A DNA stretch of 33,474 nt from Nitrospina sp. (lineage in GTDB: Bacteria; Nitrospinota; Nitrospinia; Nitrospinales; VA-1): the NCBI GenBank assembly GCA_018702695.1, contig JABIYR010000096.1, positions 1-33,474 of the forward strand, written 5' to 3'. Under the pieces are notes generated by a model. It saw only the letters and a program-made list of their open reading frames with translations. It was not told the origin of the DNA and searched no databases. How positions within the stretch are numbered: position 1 is the first letter of the stretch; the number at the start of each line of letters is the position of its first letter. The position numbers and the translations under genes were made by a program. Of the stretch, positions 1 to 8,894 are shown piece by piece.

Positions 1-759
1 AAAGAGTTTGATAAGGGTGCCGCGGTGATCATCAAGCATACGAATCCTTGCGGTGTTGCCTTGGGTGAGGATCAGTTAAAAACATTCATGGTGGCGCGCG
101 AGGTAGATCCCACGTCAGCATTTGGAGGGATTCTTGGCTTTAACCGACCGGTGACAGCTGAGACGGCAGAAGAAATTGTCAAAAACTTTGTGGAAGCCGT
201 TGTGGCACCGGGTTTTGAACCGGAAGCGTTGAAACTGTTCGCCACGAAAAAAAATGTCCGCTTGATGTTGATGCCAGAGTGGAACCCAGCTGAAAATACT
301 GCCAAGTTAGATTTAAAACGCATAGGGGGTGGGCTGTTGGTTCAAAGCCCGGATACCTTGACCTATGTTGAGGATCAGCTCAAAGTGGCGAGCGAAAGAA
401 ACCCTGATAGCCGGGAAATTGAAGACATGAAGTTTGCTTGGATTGTGGCGAAGCATGTCAAATCAAATGCCATTGTTTATGCTAAAGATCAGGAAATTCT
501 TGGTATCGGTGCTGGGCAAATGAGCCGTGTCGATTCAGCCCGCGTGGCTGTTGAGAAAGCGTGCAAACCTTTACAAGGCGCGGTTATGGCGTCAGACGCA
601 TTTTTCCCTTTCCGGGACTCGGTGGATGAAGCTGCAAAACATGGGATCACTGCCATCATTTCCCCCGGTGGCTCGATTCGAGATGAAGAGGTTTTGCAAG
701 CAGCCAATGAGAATAAGATAGCCATGTTATTTACTGGCACCCGCCATTTTAAACATTAA
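1..759 (+). CDS. purH: Bifunctional AICAR transformylase/IMP cyclohydrolase, C-terminal part (5' truncated by window edge)
   Basis: Frame 1 is open from the window start (KEFDKGAAVIIKHTNPCGVA...). The KHTNPCGVA motif and the C-terminal ...SPGGSIRDEEVLQAANENKIAMLFTGTRHFKH are typical of PurH. Confidence 0.95.
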   Translation, partial: KEFDKGAAVIIKHTNPCGVALGEDQLKTFMVAREVDPTSAFGGILGFNRPVTAETAEEIVKNFVEAVVAPGFEPEALKLFATKKNVRLMLMPEWNPAENTAKLDLKRIGGGLLVQSPDTLTYVEDQLKVASERNPDSREIEDMKFAWIVAKHVKSNAIVYAKDQEILGIGAGQMSRVDSARVAVEKACKPLQGAVMASDAFFPFRDSVDEAAKHGITAIISPGGSIRDEEVLQAANENKIAMLFTGTRHFKH

Positions 760-1026
760 GCCTCCCCAATAACTATACTGGTTTCGCCTCTTTAACTTAA
801 GAGCTGGCAAAAGTTTCTTCCTTGTTTCTGCATTGCTGTGACGCTGAAATGCAAAAACTGTCCCTCAGCACAGCCACGTTCGCATTATATCAATCAATGC
901 CTCCCGTTAAGGGTTAAACAGATCCTGTAAAAAGCCGATAAGTAATGAGGTCTTATTCCACTGAGAAAATGGGCCTGAGGTAGTAGCGGTGAGCAAGAAT
1001 AATGATGTCTTCAGGACGAAAAAAGC

Positions 1027-1788
1027 ATGGGAAAATTGATAAAATTGATGATTTTTGCGGGGCTGGTTTTTGCCGGATGGCAGGGTAACCTGCGCTGGGA
1101 AGCATTTAAACCTGTTTTGGCTGAGTTAGAAGCAAAACATCCAGAAAAATACCTCACAATGATTGATGAGGCTAAATCTTTTCATATTGGTGAAACCAAA
1201 CGGCTGTTTCATGAAATTGACACCATGAGCCGAGAAGCTGTGATCACTCTTAGACATGAAAAATGGCGAGAAAAAAGAAAGCAGGACAAAAAATTTCACG
1301 AAAAATATTATGATGATGAGTTGCTGAACCGGGTAGAGGTGCGTAAAAATTATCGTAAAGAATATCAGGCTCGTGCCGACGCAATCCGTAAAATGGGTGA
1401 ACATAAACCCATTAAAGCTCGATTTGAAAAATGGAAAAAAATGGATCCGTGGCAGCAAAGACTCATCCTGCACGAAAAATGTGTGAAGTATATAAAAATG
1501 GAACTTGGCGAGCGGAAGGTGTTTCGTAGTGATTTGGAGATCTCTAAAGTCTCAACTCTTGTTGCTCAGCTTTCCAATGAACCCATGCCCGTGGAATTGC
1601 TTTGCAATAATCTGGTGCCGGGTACGCAGTCACCTGAAGAAATTCAGGCCATGGTTCTGCGTTTGAAAGGAATTTTGACCTTTCGGTATTACACTCAGCT
1701 TTTGCAGGAGGTGGGAATTCCCAAAAGGGAGACCATTCCTTTTAAAGATGAGTTGAGCGGACGAATCAGAGACTATAACGATTTCTGA
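1027..1788 (+). CDS. Hypothetical protein, Lys/Glu-rich, with N-terminal hydrophobic segment
   Basis: 253 aa ORF; N-terminal signal/TM-like MGKLIKLMIFAGLVFAGW; no recognised family. Confidence 0.7.
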   Translation: MGKLIKLMIFAGLVFAGWQGNLRWEAFKPVLAELEAKHPEKYLTMIDEAKSFHIGETKRLFHEIDTMSREAVITLRHEKWREKRKQDKKFHEKYYDDELLNRVEVRKNYRKEYQARADAIRKMGEHKPIKARFEKWKKMDPWQQRLILHEKCVKYIKMELGERKVFRSDLEISKVSTLVAQLSNEPMPVELLCNNLVPGTQSPEEIQAMVLRLKGILTFRYYTQLLQEVGIPKRETIPFKDELSGRIRDYNDF

Positions 1789-1816
1789 AAAAGGTCTGCC
1801 CTCTGAATCAGGGTGA

Positions 1817-2290
1817 CTATGAAGCCGGCTCTTTTTTAGAAGGACTTTGTTCTAGGCTTTCCGTTAACAGCGTGATTGCGGTTGCCAATTGTTTGATTTC
1901 AGTATTGGATTTAATTTCTGGAAGTTCAGCCTGCCCGCGTTTTTCTGCAAAGAGCACCAGTTTTTTTAATGGCCGAATGATCATGCTAATAGTGTAAAGC
2001 CCGCCGATCACGGCAACCAGACTCCCGACAATAGCCATGCCGATCATTTCATTTTTCAATTGCACGGCACTGCGTACGACGCGTTCTTTGAGCAATTCCA
2101 TCTGCTCGGGTGTTAACGTCTGGGGGTTCATGGTTCCGACAATTCTTTCTACTTGCCCAAGTTGAACATAGAGGAAAAAGGCAGCATAACCCAAGCAGGA
2201 AATCACAACGATGTAGCCAGTCATTAATAAATTGATAATACTTTTCTTTTCACCGGGAAGTTCATCCCGAAAAATGGTGTTTCGTTTCAT
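1817..2290 (-). CDS. Two-TM membrane protein with HAMP-like segment, no output domain
   Basis: 157 aa ORF with two hydrophobic segments, followed by IIRPLKKLVLFAEKRGQAELPEIKSNTEIKQLATAITLLTESL (HAMP-like). Confidence 0.7.
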   Translation of the reverse strand: MKRNTIFRDELPGEKKSIINLLMTGYIVVISCLGYAAFFLYVQLGQVERIVGTMNPQTLTPEQMELLKERVVRSAVQLKNEMIGMAIVGSLVAVIGGLYTISMIIRPLKKLVLFAEKRGQAELPEIKSNTEIKQLATAITLLTESLEQSPSKKEPAS

Positions 2291-2293
2291 TAG

Positions 2294-3310
2294 TTACTGA
2301 ACCTTTTTAATGCTGGATAGGAATCTTTTTCCCAGTATGGGATAGAGGGATGCTTTTTCGTACCGACTCATACTTTTTTTCAATCGATTAAAACGCTCGC
2401 CCGTTGAGGGGTGGGTGCTCATGAAGATGGAGCTTTCCCCTTCCTTGCTTTTGCCGAGTTGATGGATAAAGTTTTGCAACCCTTCTGGGTAATAACCCAT
2501 GCGATAAGCAAACTCTCGTCCATATCGGTCTGCCTCGAACTCAAGGTCTTTGTCTAGACCTCGGGTGAAAAGGACTTCAGACACTTCATCGATCAGCTTG
2601 TCAAACAGCCCCGGGTTTTCATCCATAACGGTGAGTGTTAGAGCGCTGATGCCTTGTAAACTTCGACTGCGCCCTAAAGTTTGCAGGGCATGTTTCTGGC
2701 TAATATGAGCGACTTCGTGCGCCAGCACCCCCGCTAACTGTGCCTCGTTCTGGATCAGTTTTAATAATCCGATGCTTACAAAAACATAACCGCCGGGGGT
2801 AGCAAACGCGTTAGGGTTCTCGGTATTCAAAACTGCAAAATGATAATCAATATCTGGGCGGCTGGAAACATCTGCCACGGCTTGCCCAACGAGATTGATG
2901 TAACGTAACAACTCTGGGTCTTTATAAGCGCCTCCATATCGGTTGAACACTTCTACTGCGAGTCTGCCCCCGATTGCCTTTTCTTCTTTATAGGCGATGG
3001 GTTGCAGGGCTTGCAGGGTGTTCACGCTTTGTTGCAGAATTTTAGAGGTTTTTTTATCAAAGATACCCAGTGATTGACCCAGACCAATCATGCCACCGTC
3101 ATTTTGTTGGGTCTTTGCTGGGGCTGGTTCCTCACCCGTAAGGTCGTGTTCTTTTTTTTTCGGTTTAGGCTGACTAGATTTTTCCACCTCTTGAAGAAAA
3201 CGGTCGAGGTTGAAGGCGTAAGATGGCGTAGCGCCGATCAAAATGATGGCGATCCCCAAGCTCAGGCAGAAGAAAGACGGCCCGAAAATTTTAAAATATT
3301 TTTTTTGCAT
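2294..3310 (-). CDS. M48 family (BepA/Oma1-like) periplasmic metalloprotease
   Basis: HEVAHISQKHALQTLGR (HEXXH), ...DLEFEADRYGREFAYRMGY, STHPSTGERFNRL. The ORF track extends to 3355, but the internal Met at 3310 (MQKKYFKIFGPSFFCLSLG) gives a signal-like N-terminus and avoids overlap with the upstream gene. Confidence 0.88.
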   Translation of the reverse strand: MQKKYFKIFGPSFFCLSLGIAIILIGATPSYAFNLDRFLQEVEKSSQPKPKKKEHDLTGEEPAPAKTQQNDGGMIGLGQSLGIFDKKTSKILQQSVNTLQALQPIAYKEEKAIGGRLAVEVFNRYGGAYKDPELLRYINLVGQAVADVSSRPDIDYHFAVLNTENPNAFATPGGYVFVSIGLLKLIQNEAQLAGVLAHEVAHISQKHALQTLGRSRSLQGISALTLTVMDENPGLFDKLIDEVSEVLFTRGLDKDLEFEADRYGREFAYRMGYYPEGLQNFIHQLGKSKEGESSIFMSTHPSTGERFNRLKKSMSRYEKASLYPILGKRFLSSIKKVQ

Positions 3311-3320
3311 GATGGATTTT

Positions 3321-3854
3321 TTACTGGGAATATTCACCCAGTTTTCCTTTTTCAAGAAAACGGTCCAGTTCTTCGGGCCGAATTTTAAAGTTCTCCATAT
3401 CTTTAACGGCTTGAATGCTCTCGGGGGTCGCTCCTTTTTTTCGAGCGTGTTGCTCTGAAACAGGGCTCAAACCCCTTATGCTGGAACCCGATGTGGATTC
3501 ACGAGCGGTCATCTTTTGTCTGCCTCCCAAAGCACCGAGCACGTCTTCATCGTTTTGGCTATCGGCTGGAGCTTTTTTAGAAAGCTTGAATCGGAAAATC
3601 CAACCTGTTTTTCCTTTAGCCAAGACCTGAAAAAATTTGCCAGATTTTTTCTTCACTTCCACAGCCGTTCCTTGTTTTAGCTTGGTCAAAACTTTAGAAC
3701 GTGCAGACGCTTCGGCTTGCATTTTAGTGGCCGATTTTTTTACATACCAAGTTTCGGCGGCGACCCAATGCGGAAGCAAAAAGAACACAACTGCGGAAAG
3801 AGTCATTGCAGATCGAATGAAAAAGGAGTGATACATAACAAGGGTTTGTAGCAA
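3321..3854 (-). CDS. Secreted bacterial SH3-domain protein
   Basis: Signal peptide (LSAVVFFLLPHWVAAE), then TWYVKKSATKMQAEASARSKVLTKLKQGTAVEVKKKSGKFFQVLAKGKTGWIFRFKLS (SH3b-like). Exact start uncertain. Confidence 0.78.
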   Translation of the reverse strand: MLQTLVMYHSFFIRSAMTLSAVVFFLLPHWVAAETWYVKKSATKMQAEASARSKVLTKLKQGTAVEVKKKSGKFFQVLAKGKTGWIFRFKLSKKAPADSQNDEDVLGALGGRQKMTARESTSGSSIRGLSPVSEQHARKKGATPESIQAVKDMENFKIRPEELDRFLEKGKLGEYSQ

Positions 3855-3982
3855 AGTTTATGGAATCAATCAAGCTTCTCCCAAACTGAGCGAAACGTCA
3901 ACCTAAAACTCTCGCACACAATCGATCGCTTAAACTGTAGTGCGAAAATTCAATCTAAGTAGGTAGAGGTGGGTTTTTCGAC

Positions 3983-4882
3983 TCAGCTTTTTTTAGCTTG
4001 CTGTTCTAATGCTTTCTTGAGCCGAGGCCAGTTGAAGGCCGAGCCGGGGTCGTATTTGCAGGTCACTTCCTTTTCACCTTTTTGCACGTGCGCATGACCC
4101 AGAATGCCAGCAAATTTGGCATAATTTTTTAATCTGTCGAGTGGGTGGCGGCCAGATTTTTTGTCGAATGGCACTTGCGGTTTAATACCGGGCAAAAGGC
4201 GATTGACCCCAATACATAGGTGAATCAAAGCTTGATATTGTGGCTCTGTAAAATCCCACATACGGATCATGCGCCCATTGATCTTTTTACTGAAATAACC
4301 CCTTTCCCCATAGGTGCGTGATGGGGTGGGCTTAAACCCGGCAGTGAGAATTTTTTTTTGAAAGCGATCGGGGAGGTCGAGAACCCATTGCCCATTTCTC
4401 TTACGATACTTATCGTGGTCGGATGGGAGCCATTCTGACTCGCAAGCCAATGCTTCGGAGGCAAGGTTTGCCATTTCAACATGAATCGCTCTTTCGTTTC
4501 CTTGTCGGTCATCAGCGGGCGCGGTATTGGTTTTCCAGTACAAGTCACAGGTTTGGTAAAGGGTTCCATCGAGATCGAGATAGAAATGACTGCCCTTGAA
4601 GGTGCTTTCCTCCATCAATTGGTGACAATGGTGGGAGCTATAACAGGCATCGTAATGCAGAACGAGTTGGTGGACACGTTGCGTCAGCTCTTGGTAGGCT
4701 AACGCCGGGTTCAGGATTTTGTAGGCCGAATCTTTTTGGGATGGCGCGTCATTGAGCTTGGGGTCATGCTGAGAGCAGGTAGACCGGCCTCTTTTATTTG
4801 GGCAGGCAAAGCCTTCGTCCCATAAAACAACGCGGGTTCCAATCTCTATTTTTTTGCCACAGGCAACGATTTTTTGATTCAT
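3983..4882 (-). CDS. N-acetylmuramoyl-L-alanine amidase / AmpD-PGRP-like protein
   Basis: VLHYDACYSSHHCHQLM...GSHFYLDLDGTLYQTCDL...HVEMAN...GHAHVQKGEKEVTCKYDPGSAFNWPRL, matching the Amidase_2 layout (early His, later H and K-DPG-x-F-x-W). Confidence 0.72.
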   Translation of the reverse strand: MNQKIVACGKKIEIGTRVVLWDEGFACPNKRGRSTCSQHDPKLNDAPSQKDSAYKILNPALAYQELTQRVHQLVLHYDACYSSHHCHQLMEESTFKGSHFYLDLDGTLYQTCDLYWKTNTAPADDRQGNERAIHVEMANLASEALACESEWLPSDHDKYRKRNGQWVLDLPDRFQKKILTAGFKPTPSRTYGERGYFSKKINGRMIRMWDFTEPQYQALIHLCIGVNRLLPGIKPQVPFDKKSGRHPLDRLKNYAKFAGILGHAHVQKGEKEVTCKYDPGSAFNWPRLKKALEQQAKKS

Positions 4883-4951
4883 GACTTAAGCAGAGAGCCT
4901 CTGCCGATTTTTAGCAATGATTAGCGTTATTTGCCTTACAGGCTAAGCGGT

Positions 4952-5827
4952 TTAGCTTTTATTTTCTGCTGTGCTACCCCAATGTAATTTGTTGCGCAGG
5001 GTGTGGTAATAGTTTTTCCCTGGGGCCTGCACCAGTTTTACTGAGACACTGGCTTTCTTTGCTTCTAGGATGTCACCAGATTCCATGTTGTACCCTAATT
5101 TTCCGTCGAGGGTGATTCGGACATCTTCGTCATCATGGCGTTTACTCAATTTTACTTTGATCTGAGACGTATCGGGGACGACAATGGGTCGGTTTGTCAG
5201 AGCAAAAGCGCAAATGGGGCTCAACACCAAAGCATGCATACTAGGGTGGATGATGGGGCCGCCTGCCGAAAGCGAGTACGCGGTAGAGCCTGTAGGCGTA
5301 GCGATTATCAACCCGTCAGCGCGGTATGATGTCATGGGCTGGTCGTTGACCAATACGGTGAGGTTAACGATTTGAGCTAACGCGCCCTTATTGATTACAA
5401 TTTCGTTCAATACATTAAAATCGCAGAGTTTGGTTTCATTGCGCCACAAAGAAGCGTTTAGTAACATACGGTGTTCGATTTCACATTCTCCATTCAAAAC
5501 GCTTTGCAGGGTTGAGTAGAGATCGTCTTGAGTTGTCTCGGTTAAAAAGCCCAGGCTACCGAGGTTGACGCCGAGAATGGGTACGCCGTGTGGGTGCGTG
5601 ATATGTGCAACATTTAACAGCGTTCCGTCTCCACCCAGCACAATGATCAAGTCAGAACGGGTGGGAATTTCTTCCTGAGAATAGGCATTGGTTTCGCCAA
5701 TGAGTTCTGCAGTACCTTTATCTGTGAAAAGAGTGCAACCACGTTCGCGCAACCATTGGGCCAGATGGCGCACTATTTTAGGGTCGACGGTGGAATGTTG
5801 CTTGCAAAATAACCCTATGTTTTTCAC
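4952..5827 (-). CDS. nadK: NAD kinase
   Basis: LGGDGTLLNVAH (GGDG), NEIVINKG, TPTGSTAYSLSAGGPIIHP. Confidence 0.95.
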   Translation of the reverse strand: MKNIGLFCKQHSTVDPKIVRHLAQWLRERGCTLFTDKGTAELIGETNAYSQEEIPTRSDLIIVLGGDGTLLNVAHITHPHGVPILGVNLGSLGFLTETTQDDLYSTLQSVLNGECEIEHRMLLNASLWRNETKLCDFNVLNEIVINKGALAQIVNLTVLVNDQPMTSYRADGLIIATPTGSTAYSLSAGGPIIHPSMHALVLSPICAFALTNRPIVVPDTSQIKVKLSKRHDDEDVRITLDGKLGYNMESGDILEAKKASVSVKLVQAPGKNYYHTLRNKLHWGSTAENKS

Positions 5828-5962
5828 TGAACCCTCTGCATAAAGATGATGCGTTCAATTTGAATTGCGGGAATAAACCCTATTATTAACATTATGAGGG
5901 GAAAAGCGATAAAATTAGGTAAAAAGTTGGCATGGGCAGGATATTTGGGAACCTTGTTTAGA

Positions 5963-6451
5963 TTAAAGCTTGCCGAAGTCTTCTGGGGTTATATTGTCGA
6001 GCCAGTCTTTCCATTGTTTGTCATCATCGGTTTTCATTTTTGCCGGGTCGGGGAGGTCCAGGCTTTTAGCCGCCTCAATGACCTGTTCTTCCACAAAAAT
6101 AGATGACTTGGTTCTCAATGCCAAGGCAATGGCATCAGAAGGGCGCGAGTCGATAGAGAGAGTCTGGTCTCCACATACTAGAGAAATGATGGCGTAAAAA
6201 GTATTGTCTTTCAATTCATTGATAAGAATATGGTTGACCTCAGCCTTCATATTTTCAATCAGGTTTCTGAGCAAATCATGGGTCATCGGGCGCGGTGTGG
6301 ATATTTTTTCTATTTCCAGAGCGATGGCATTGGCTTCAAAATAACCCACCCAGATGGGAAGTGCCTTGGAACCGGTTGAATCCTTTAAAATAATGATGGG
6401 CATATTGGTGAGAGGGTCCAACGTGAGCCCCTCAACTTTCATTTCAACCAT
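5963..6451 (-). CDS. Bifunctional nuclease family (DUF151) protein
   Basis: VEGLTLDPLTNMPIIILKDSTGSKALPIWVGYFEANAIALEIE...RPMTHDLL...SIDSRPSDAIALALR. Confidence 0.92.
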   Translation of the reverse strand: MVEMKVEGLTLDPLTNMPIIILKDSTGSKALPIWVGYFEANAIALEIEKISTPRPMTHDLLRNLIENMKAEVNHILINELKDNTFYAIISLVCGDQTLSIDSRPSDAIALALRTKSSIFVEEQVIEAAKSLDLPDPAKMKTDDDKQWKDWLDNITPEDFGKL

Positions 6452-6597
6452 TTCCTATACCTCAAAATTGTAACAAAATAATAATTCGGATTTAGGCGCG
6501 AAACCTGAAGCTACCTAAAAAATATAGATAAACGTATGGGGTTTGTCAATCACCAGTATGGGTAAAAAAATACGTCAACGAATAGCAGGGAAGAGGG

Positions 6598-6846
6598 CTA
6601 TTTCTTTTCTTGTTGTTTTTTTTGTTCTTTTAGAAAGCTTTGTAGGGTGTGACGCACTTCGTCGGGAATTTCAATTTCGTTCAAGGTGTCTCGGCATAAA
6701 GTGCGGGTCGACTTATAGGTGTTGAAAAAAGCGATGCAAGGGGGGCATTCTTGAAAATGCTCTTCAAGGGATTTTGTGGTGCCCGAGTCTAGAGACCCTT
6801 CAATATATTCGTACAACAGGTCAACGCACTCTTTACAGCAGATCAT
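6598..6846 (-). CDS. zf-HC2 putative anti-sigma factor
   Basis: CCKECVDLLYEYIEGSLDSGTTKSLEEHFQECPPCIAFFNTYKST (HxxxCxxC). Start overlaps the sigma gene stop by 4 nt (6843-6846). Confidence 0.85.
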   Translation of the reverse strand: MICCKECVDLLYEYIEGSLDSGTTKSLEEHFQECPPCIAFFNTYKSTRTLCRDTLNEIEIPDEVRHTLQSFLKEQKKQQEKK

Positions 6847-7472
6847 GCTTCCCCCTTTTTGGAACGGTATTCCTCAAAATAGCCAGAAAGTTTTTTTCTC
6901 AAAAACAACCGAGCCCGGTGCAGTCTCGACTTGACCGCAGGAACAGTCAGGTCTAATATTTCGCTGACTTTTTCAGTTGAAAGCCCTTCTACATCGCGTA
7001 GTAAAAAAACCACCTTTTCCTTTTCAGGTAACAGGTCTACGGCTTTTTTGATGACATCTTTTGTTTCATTGGAAAACAATAGAGATTCTGTATTTTCCGA
7101 CCAGTCCTGTATTTTTTCTTGCTGGAACCCTGCTCCGTTGAAAGAGGGCAACAACTCATCAATGGAGACATTGGGTTCTTTTTTCTTACTCCGCAGTTTC
7201 ATGTAACTGGCATTTAATGTGATGCGATAAACCCAGCTTGAAAATGCTGATTTGCCCTGAAACGTATTGATCTTCCTGAATAATGTCAGCAGAACCTCCT
7301 GGGTTACATCCTGAGCATCCATTTGGTTGCGCATCAGGTTGAAACTGAGGCCGTATATTTTTTTTTGATAGGATTCCGCTATCTTGTCGTAAGCCTCAAG
7401 GTTTCCTGCTTGTAGGTCTTTGACAAGAGCTTCTTCTATCTCTCTTTCTTCTTTTTGCTGAGTGAAGGACAT
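6843..7472 (-). CDS. RNA polymerase sigma factor, sigma-70 family (ECF/RpoE-like)
   Basis: NQMDAQDVTQEVLLTLFRKINTFQGKSAFSSWVYRITLNASYMKLR (region 2) and LPEKEKVVFLLRDVEGLSTEKVSEILDLTVPAVKSRLHRARLFLRKKL (region 4). Confidence 0.95.
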   Translation of the reverse strand: MSFTQQKEEREIEEALVKDLQAGNLEAYDKIAESYQKKIYGLSFNLMRNQMDAQDVTQEVLLTLFRKINTFQGKSAFSSWVYRITLNASYMKLRSKKKEPNVSIDELLPSFNGAGFQQEKIQDWSENTESLLFSNETKDVIKKAVDLLPEKEKVVFLLRDVEGLSTEKVSEILDLTVPAVKSRLHRARLFLRKKLSGYFEEYRSKKGEA

Positions 7473-7680
7473 ATGAAGAGCAAATCCAGTTTTGTTTGAA
7501 GTCAGGAAAAGGCAGAGGGTTCTTTTATATTAGAACCTTGCCGGGATTTGCAGTTTCCTCCTTATTTAGCCTCATTACATTTGGATGCACACAACCGCAA
7601 AGCGATTCGTCAAATGAGGACGAAACATTGCAAAAATACCCCTTAAATGGGGAAGGCAGGAAACAAGGTGGCTGGGTGAC

Positions 7681-7962
7681 TTATTTGTCACCTGTCTCAG
7701 GGGTTGAAGCGACCGTTTCTTCGGCTTGCGGTGTCTCACTGGTTCCTTCAGACACCTCTTTCGTCTCATCCGTAGCTTCTGCAGTTTCCGCAGAGGCTTC
7801 ATCAAGCTCCTCTGTTCCTTCTTCAGCTTCTTTCATCGATTTCTTGAAGTTCCGAATGCTATTACCAAAAGCGCTACCAATTTCTGGAAGCTTACCAGCC
7901 CCGAAGATAATCATGATAATGACCAAAATGATCATTAACTCTGGAAAACCTATTCCCATCAT
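7681..7962 (-). CDS. tatA: Twin-arginine translocase TatA/TatE subunit
   Basis: [48 protein letters not shown]: short TM, FGxxKLPEIG, amphipathic helix. Confidence 0.95.
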   Translation of the reverse strand: MMGIGFPELMIILVIIMIIFGAGKLPEIGSAFGNSIRNFKKSMKEAEEGTEELDEASAETAEATDETKEVSEGTSETPQAEETVASTPETGDK

Positions 7963-7997
7963 AGCGAAAATCCCTTTATTTGTTTGAGAAAAGGGGA

Positions 7998-8025
7998 ATT
8001 ATAGCACAAACCCGAATGAAGACAA
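7998..8025 (-). promoter_or_regulatory. Putative sigma-70 promoter for tatA
   Basis: On the minus strand: TTGTCT (8025-8020), 16 nt spacer, TATAAT (8003-7998), about 36 nt upstream of the tatA start. Confidence 0.5.
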
Positions 8026-8148
8026 ATGCAAATAATTGCCTAGAATTATAGCGATTGTATGCTACAATTTAGCCTTTAAAAATTAAGGTTGAGCGATTTT
8101 AAAACAAGTAGAGCATAAATAAATCTTACTCAGGGAACATACTGGATT

Positions 8149-8754
8149 ATGAAAACTGTATTGCGCATCGCGCTTTTTATGGCTGTTTTTTTGATGTTGA
8201 CCACGATCAGCGTAGGGGCGGAGACTTTTTCAAAAAGGTTTGAAAAAGGGAGCTCTGATTTTGGTGCTCAGTTGGGGTGGGGCTGGACAGCCGATATTCC
8301 TCCGGGGCCAAATCGTACCGACCTGGGTTTTTTATATTTCTTCCCCAACTGGCAACATAATATAACGGGTTTGATCGGGGGCGATTCTTGGTACAAAGGG
8401 TCTCTGTTTTATCATATGGAAGCCGGAGTGGCCTTTGCAGACCGAGATGATAAATTCCTCCTCGGGTGGTCGCCGTTGATGGTTCAATACAAGTTTTTGA
8501 GCCCCAAAAGAAGATGGGCGCCGAATGTTTTATTGGGTACAGGTTTTTCAATGACGAACTGGAAAGATGTTGCCGAGCGCGAATTGGGTAGCGAGTTCCA
8601 GTTCCTGCTTCATGCCGGGGCTGGATTAGAATATTTCAAGAAAGATGGAGCCTACTCCATCAATTACCGATTGTTCCATGTTTCCAATGCCGGAATGCAA
8701 TTTCCAAATATCGGGCTCAACGCTCATATGTTCACTCTGGGGATGCGCTTCTAA
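8149..8754 (+). CDS. PagL-like lipid A 3-O-deacylase / acyloxyacyl hydrolase family outer-membrane protein
   Basis: Signal peptide; beta-barrel-like sequence; C-terminal FHVSNAGMQFPNIGLNAHMFTLGMRF (H-x-S-N motif, terminal aromatic F). Confidence 0.82.
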   Translation: MKTVLRIALFMAVFLMLTTISVGAETFSKRFEKGSSDFGAQLGWGWTADIPPGPNRTDLGFLYFFPNWQHNITGLIGGDSWYKGSLFYHMEAGVAFADRDDKFLLGWSPLMVQYKFLSPKRRWAPNVLLGTGFSMTNWKDVAERELGSEFQFLLHAGAGLEYFKKDGAYSINYRLFHVSNAGMQFPNIGLNAHMFTLGMRF

Positions 8755-8894
8755 CGAAGCGCTGGCAATGGGCGCAAGCGCATCCGTCAGCCCCTTTCTC
8801 ACCAGCATAAATTATTACCTTTCCGAGACGCGGAATATAAAAAAGATTTTCACGTGCTCATTGCATCCCACGCTTGTGGGTTGAAAGAACTTCC

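Noticed and set aside
7496-7987. 163 aa plus-strand ORF with lipoprotein-like N-terminus (SLFSLITFGCTQPQSDSS)
   Set aside because: Most of it is antisense to tatA, and its Ser/Val-rich low-complexity composition mirrors the Glu/Ala-rich tatA tail.
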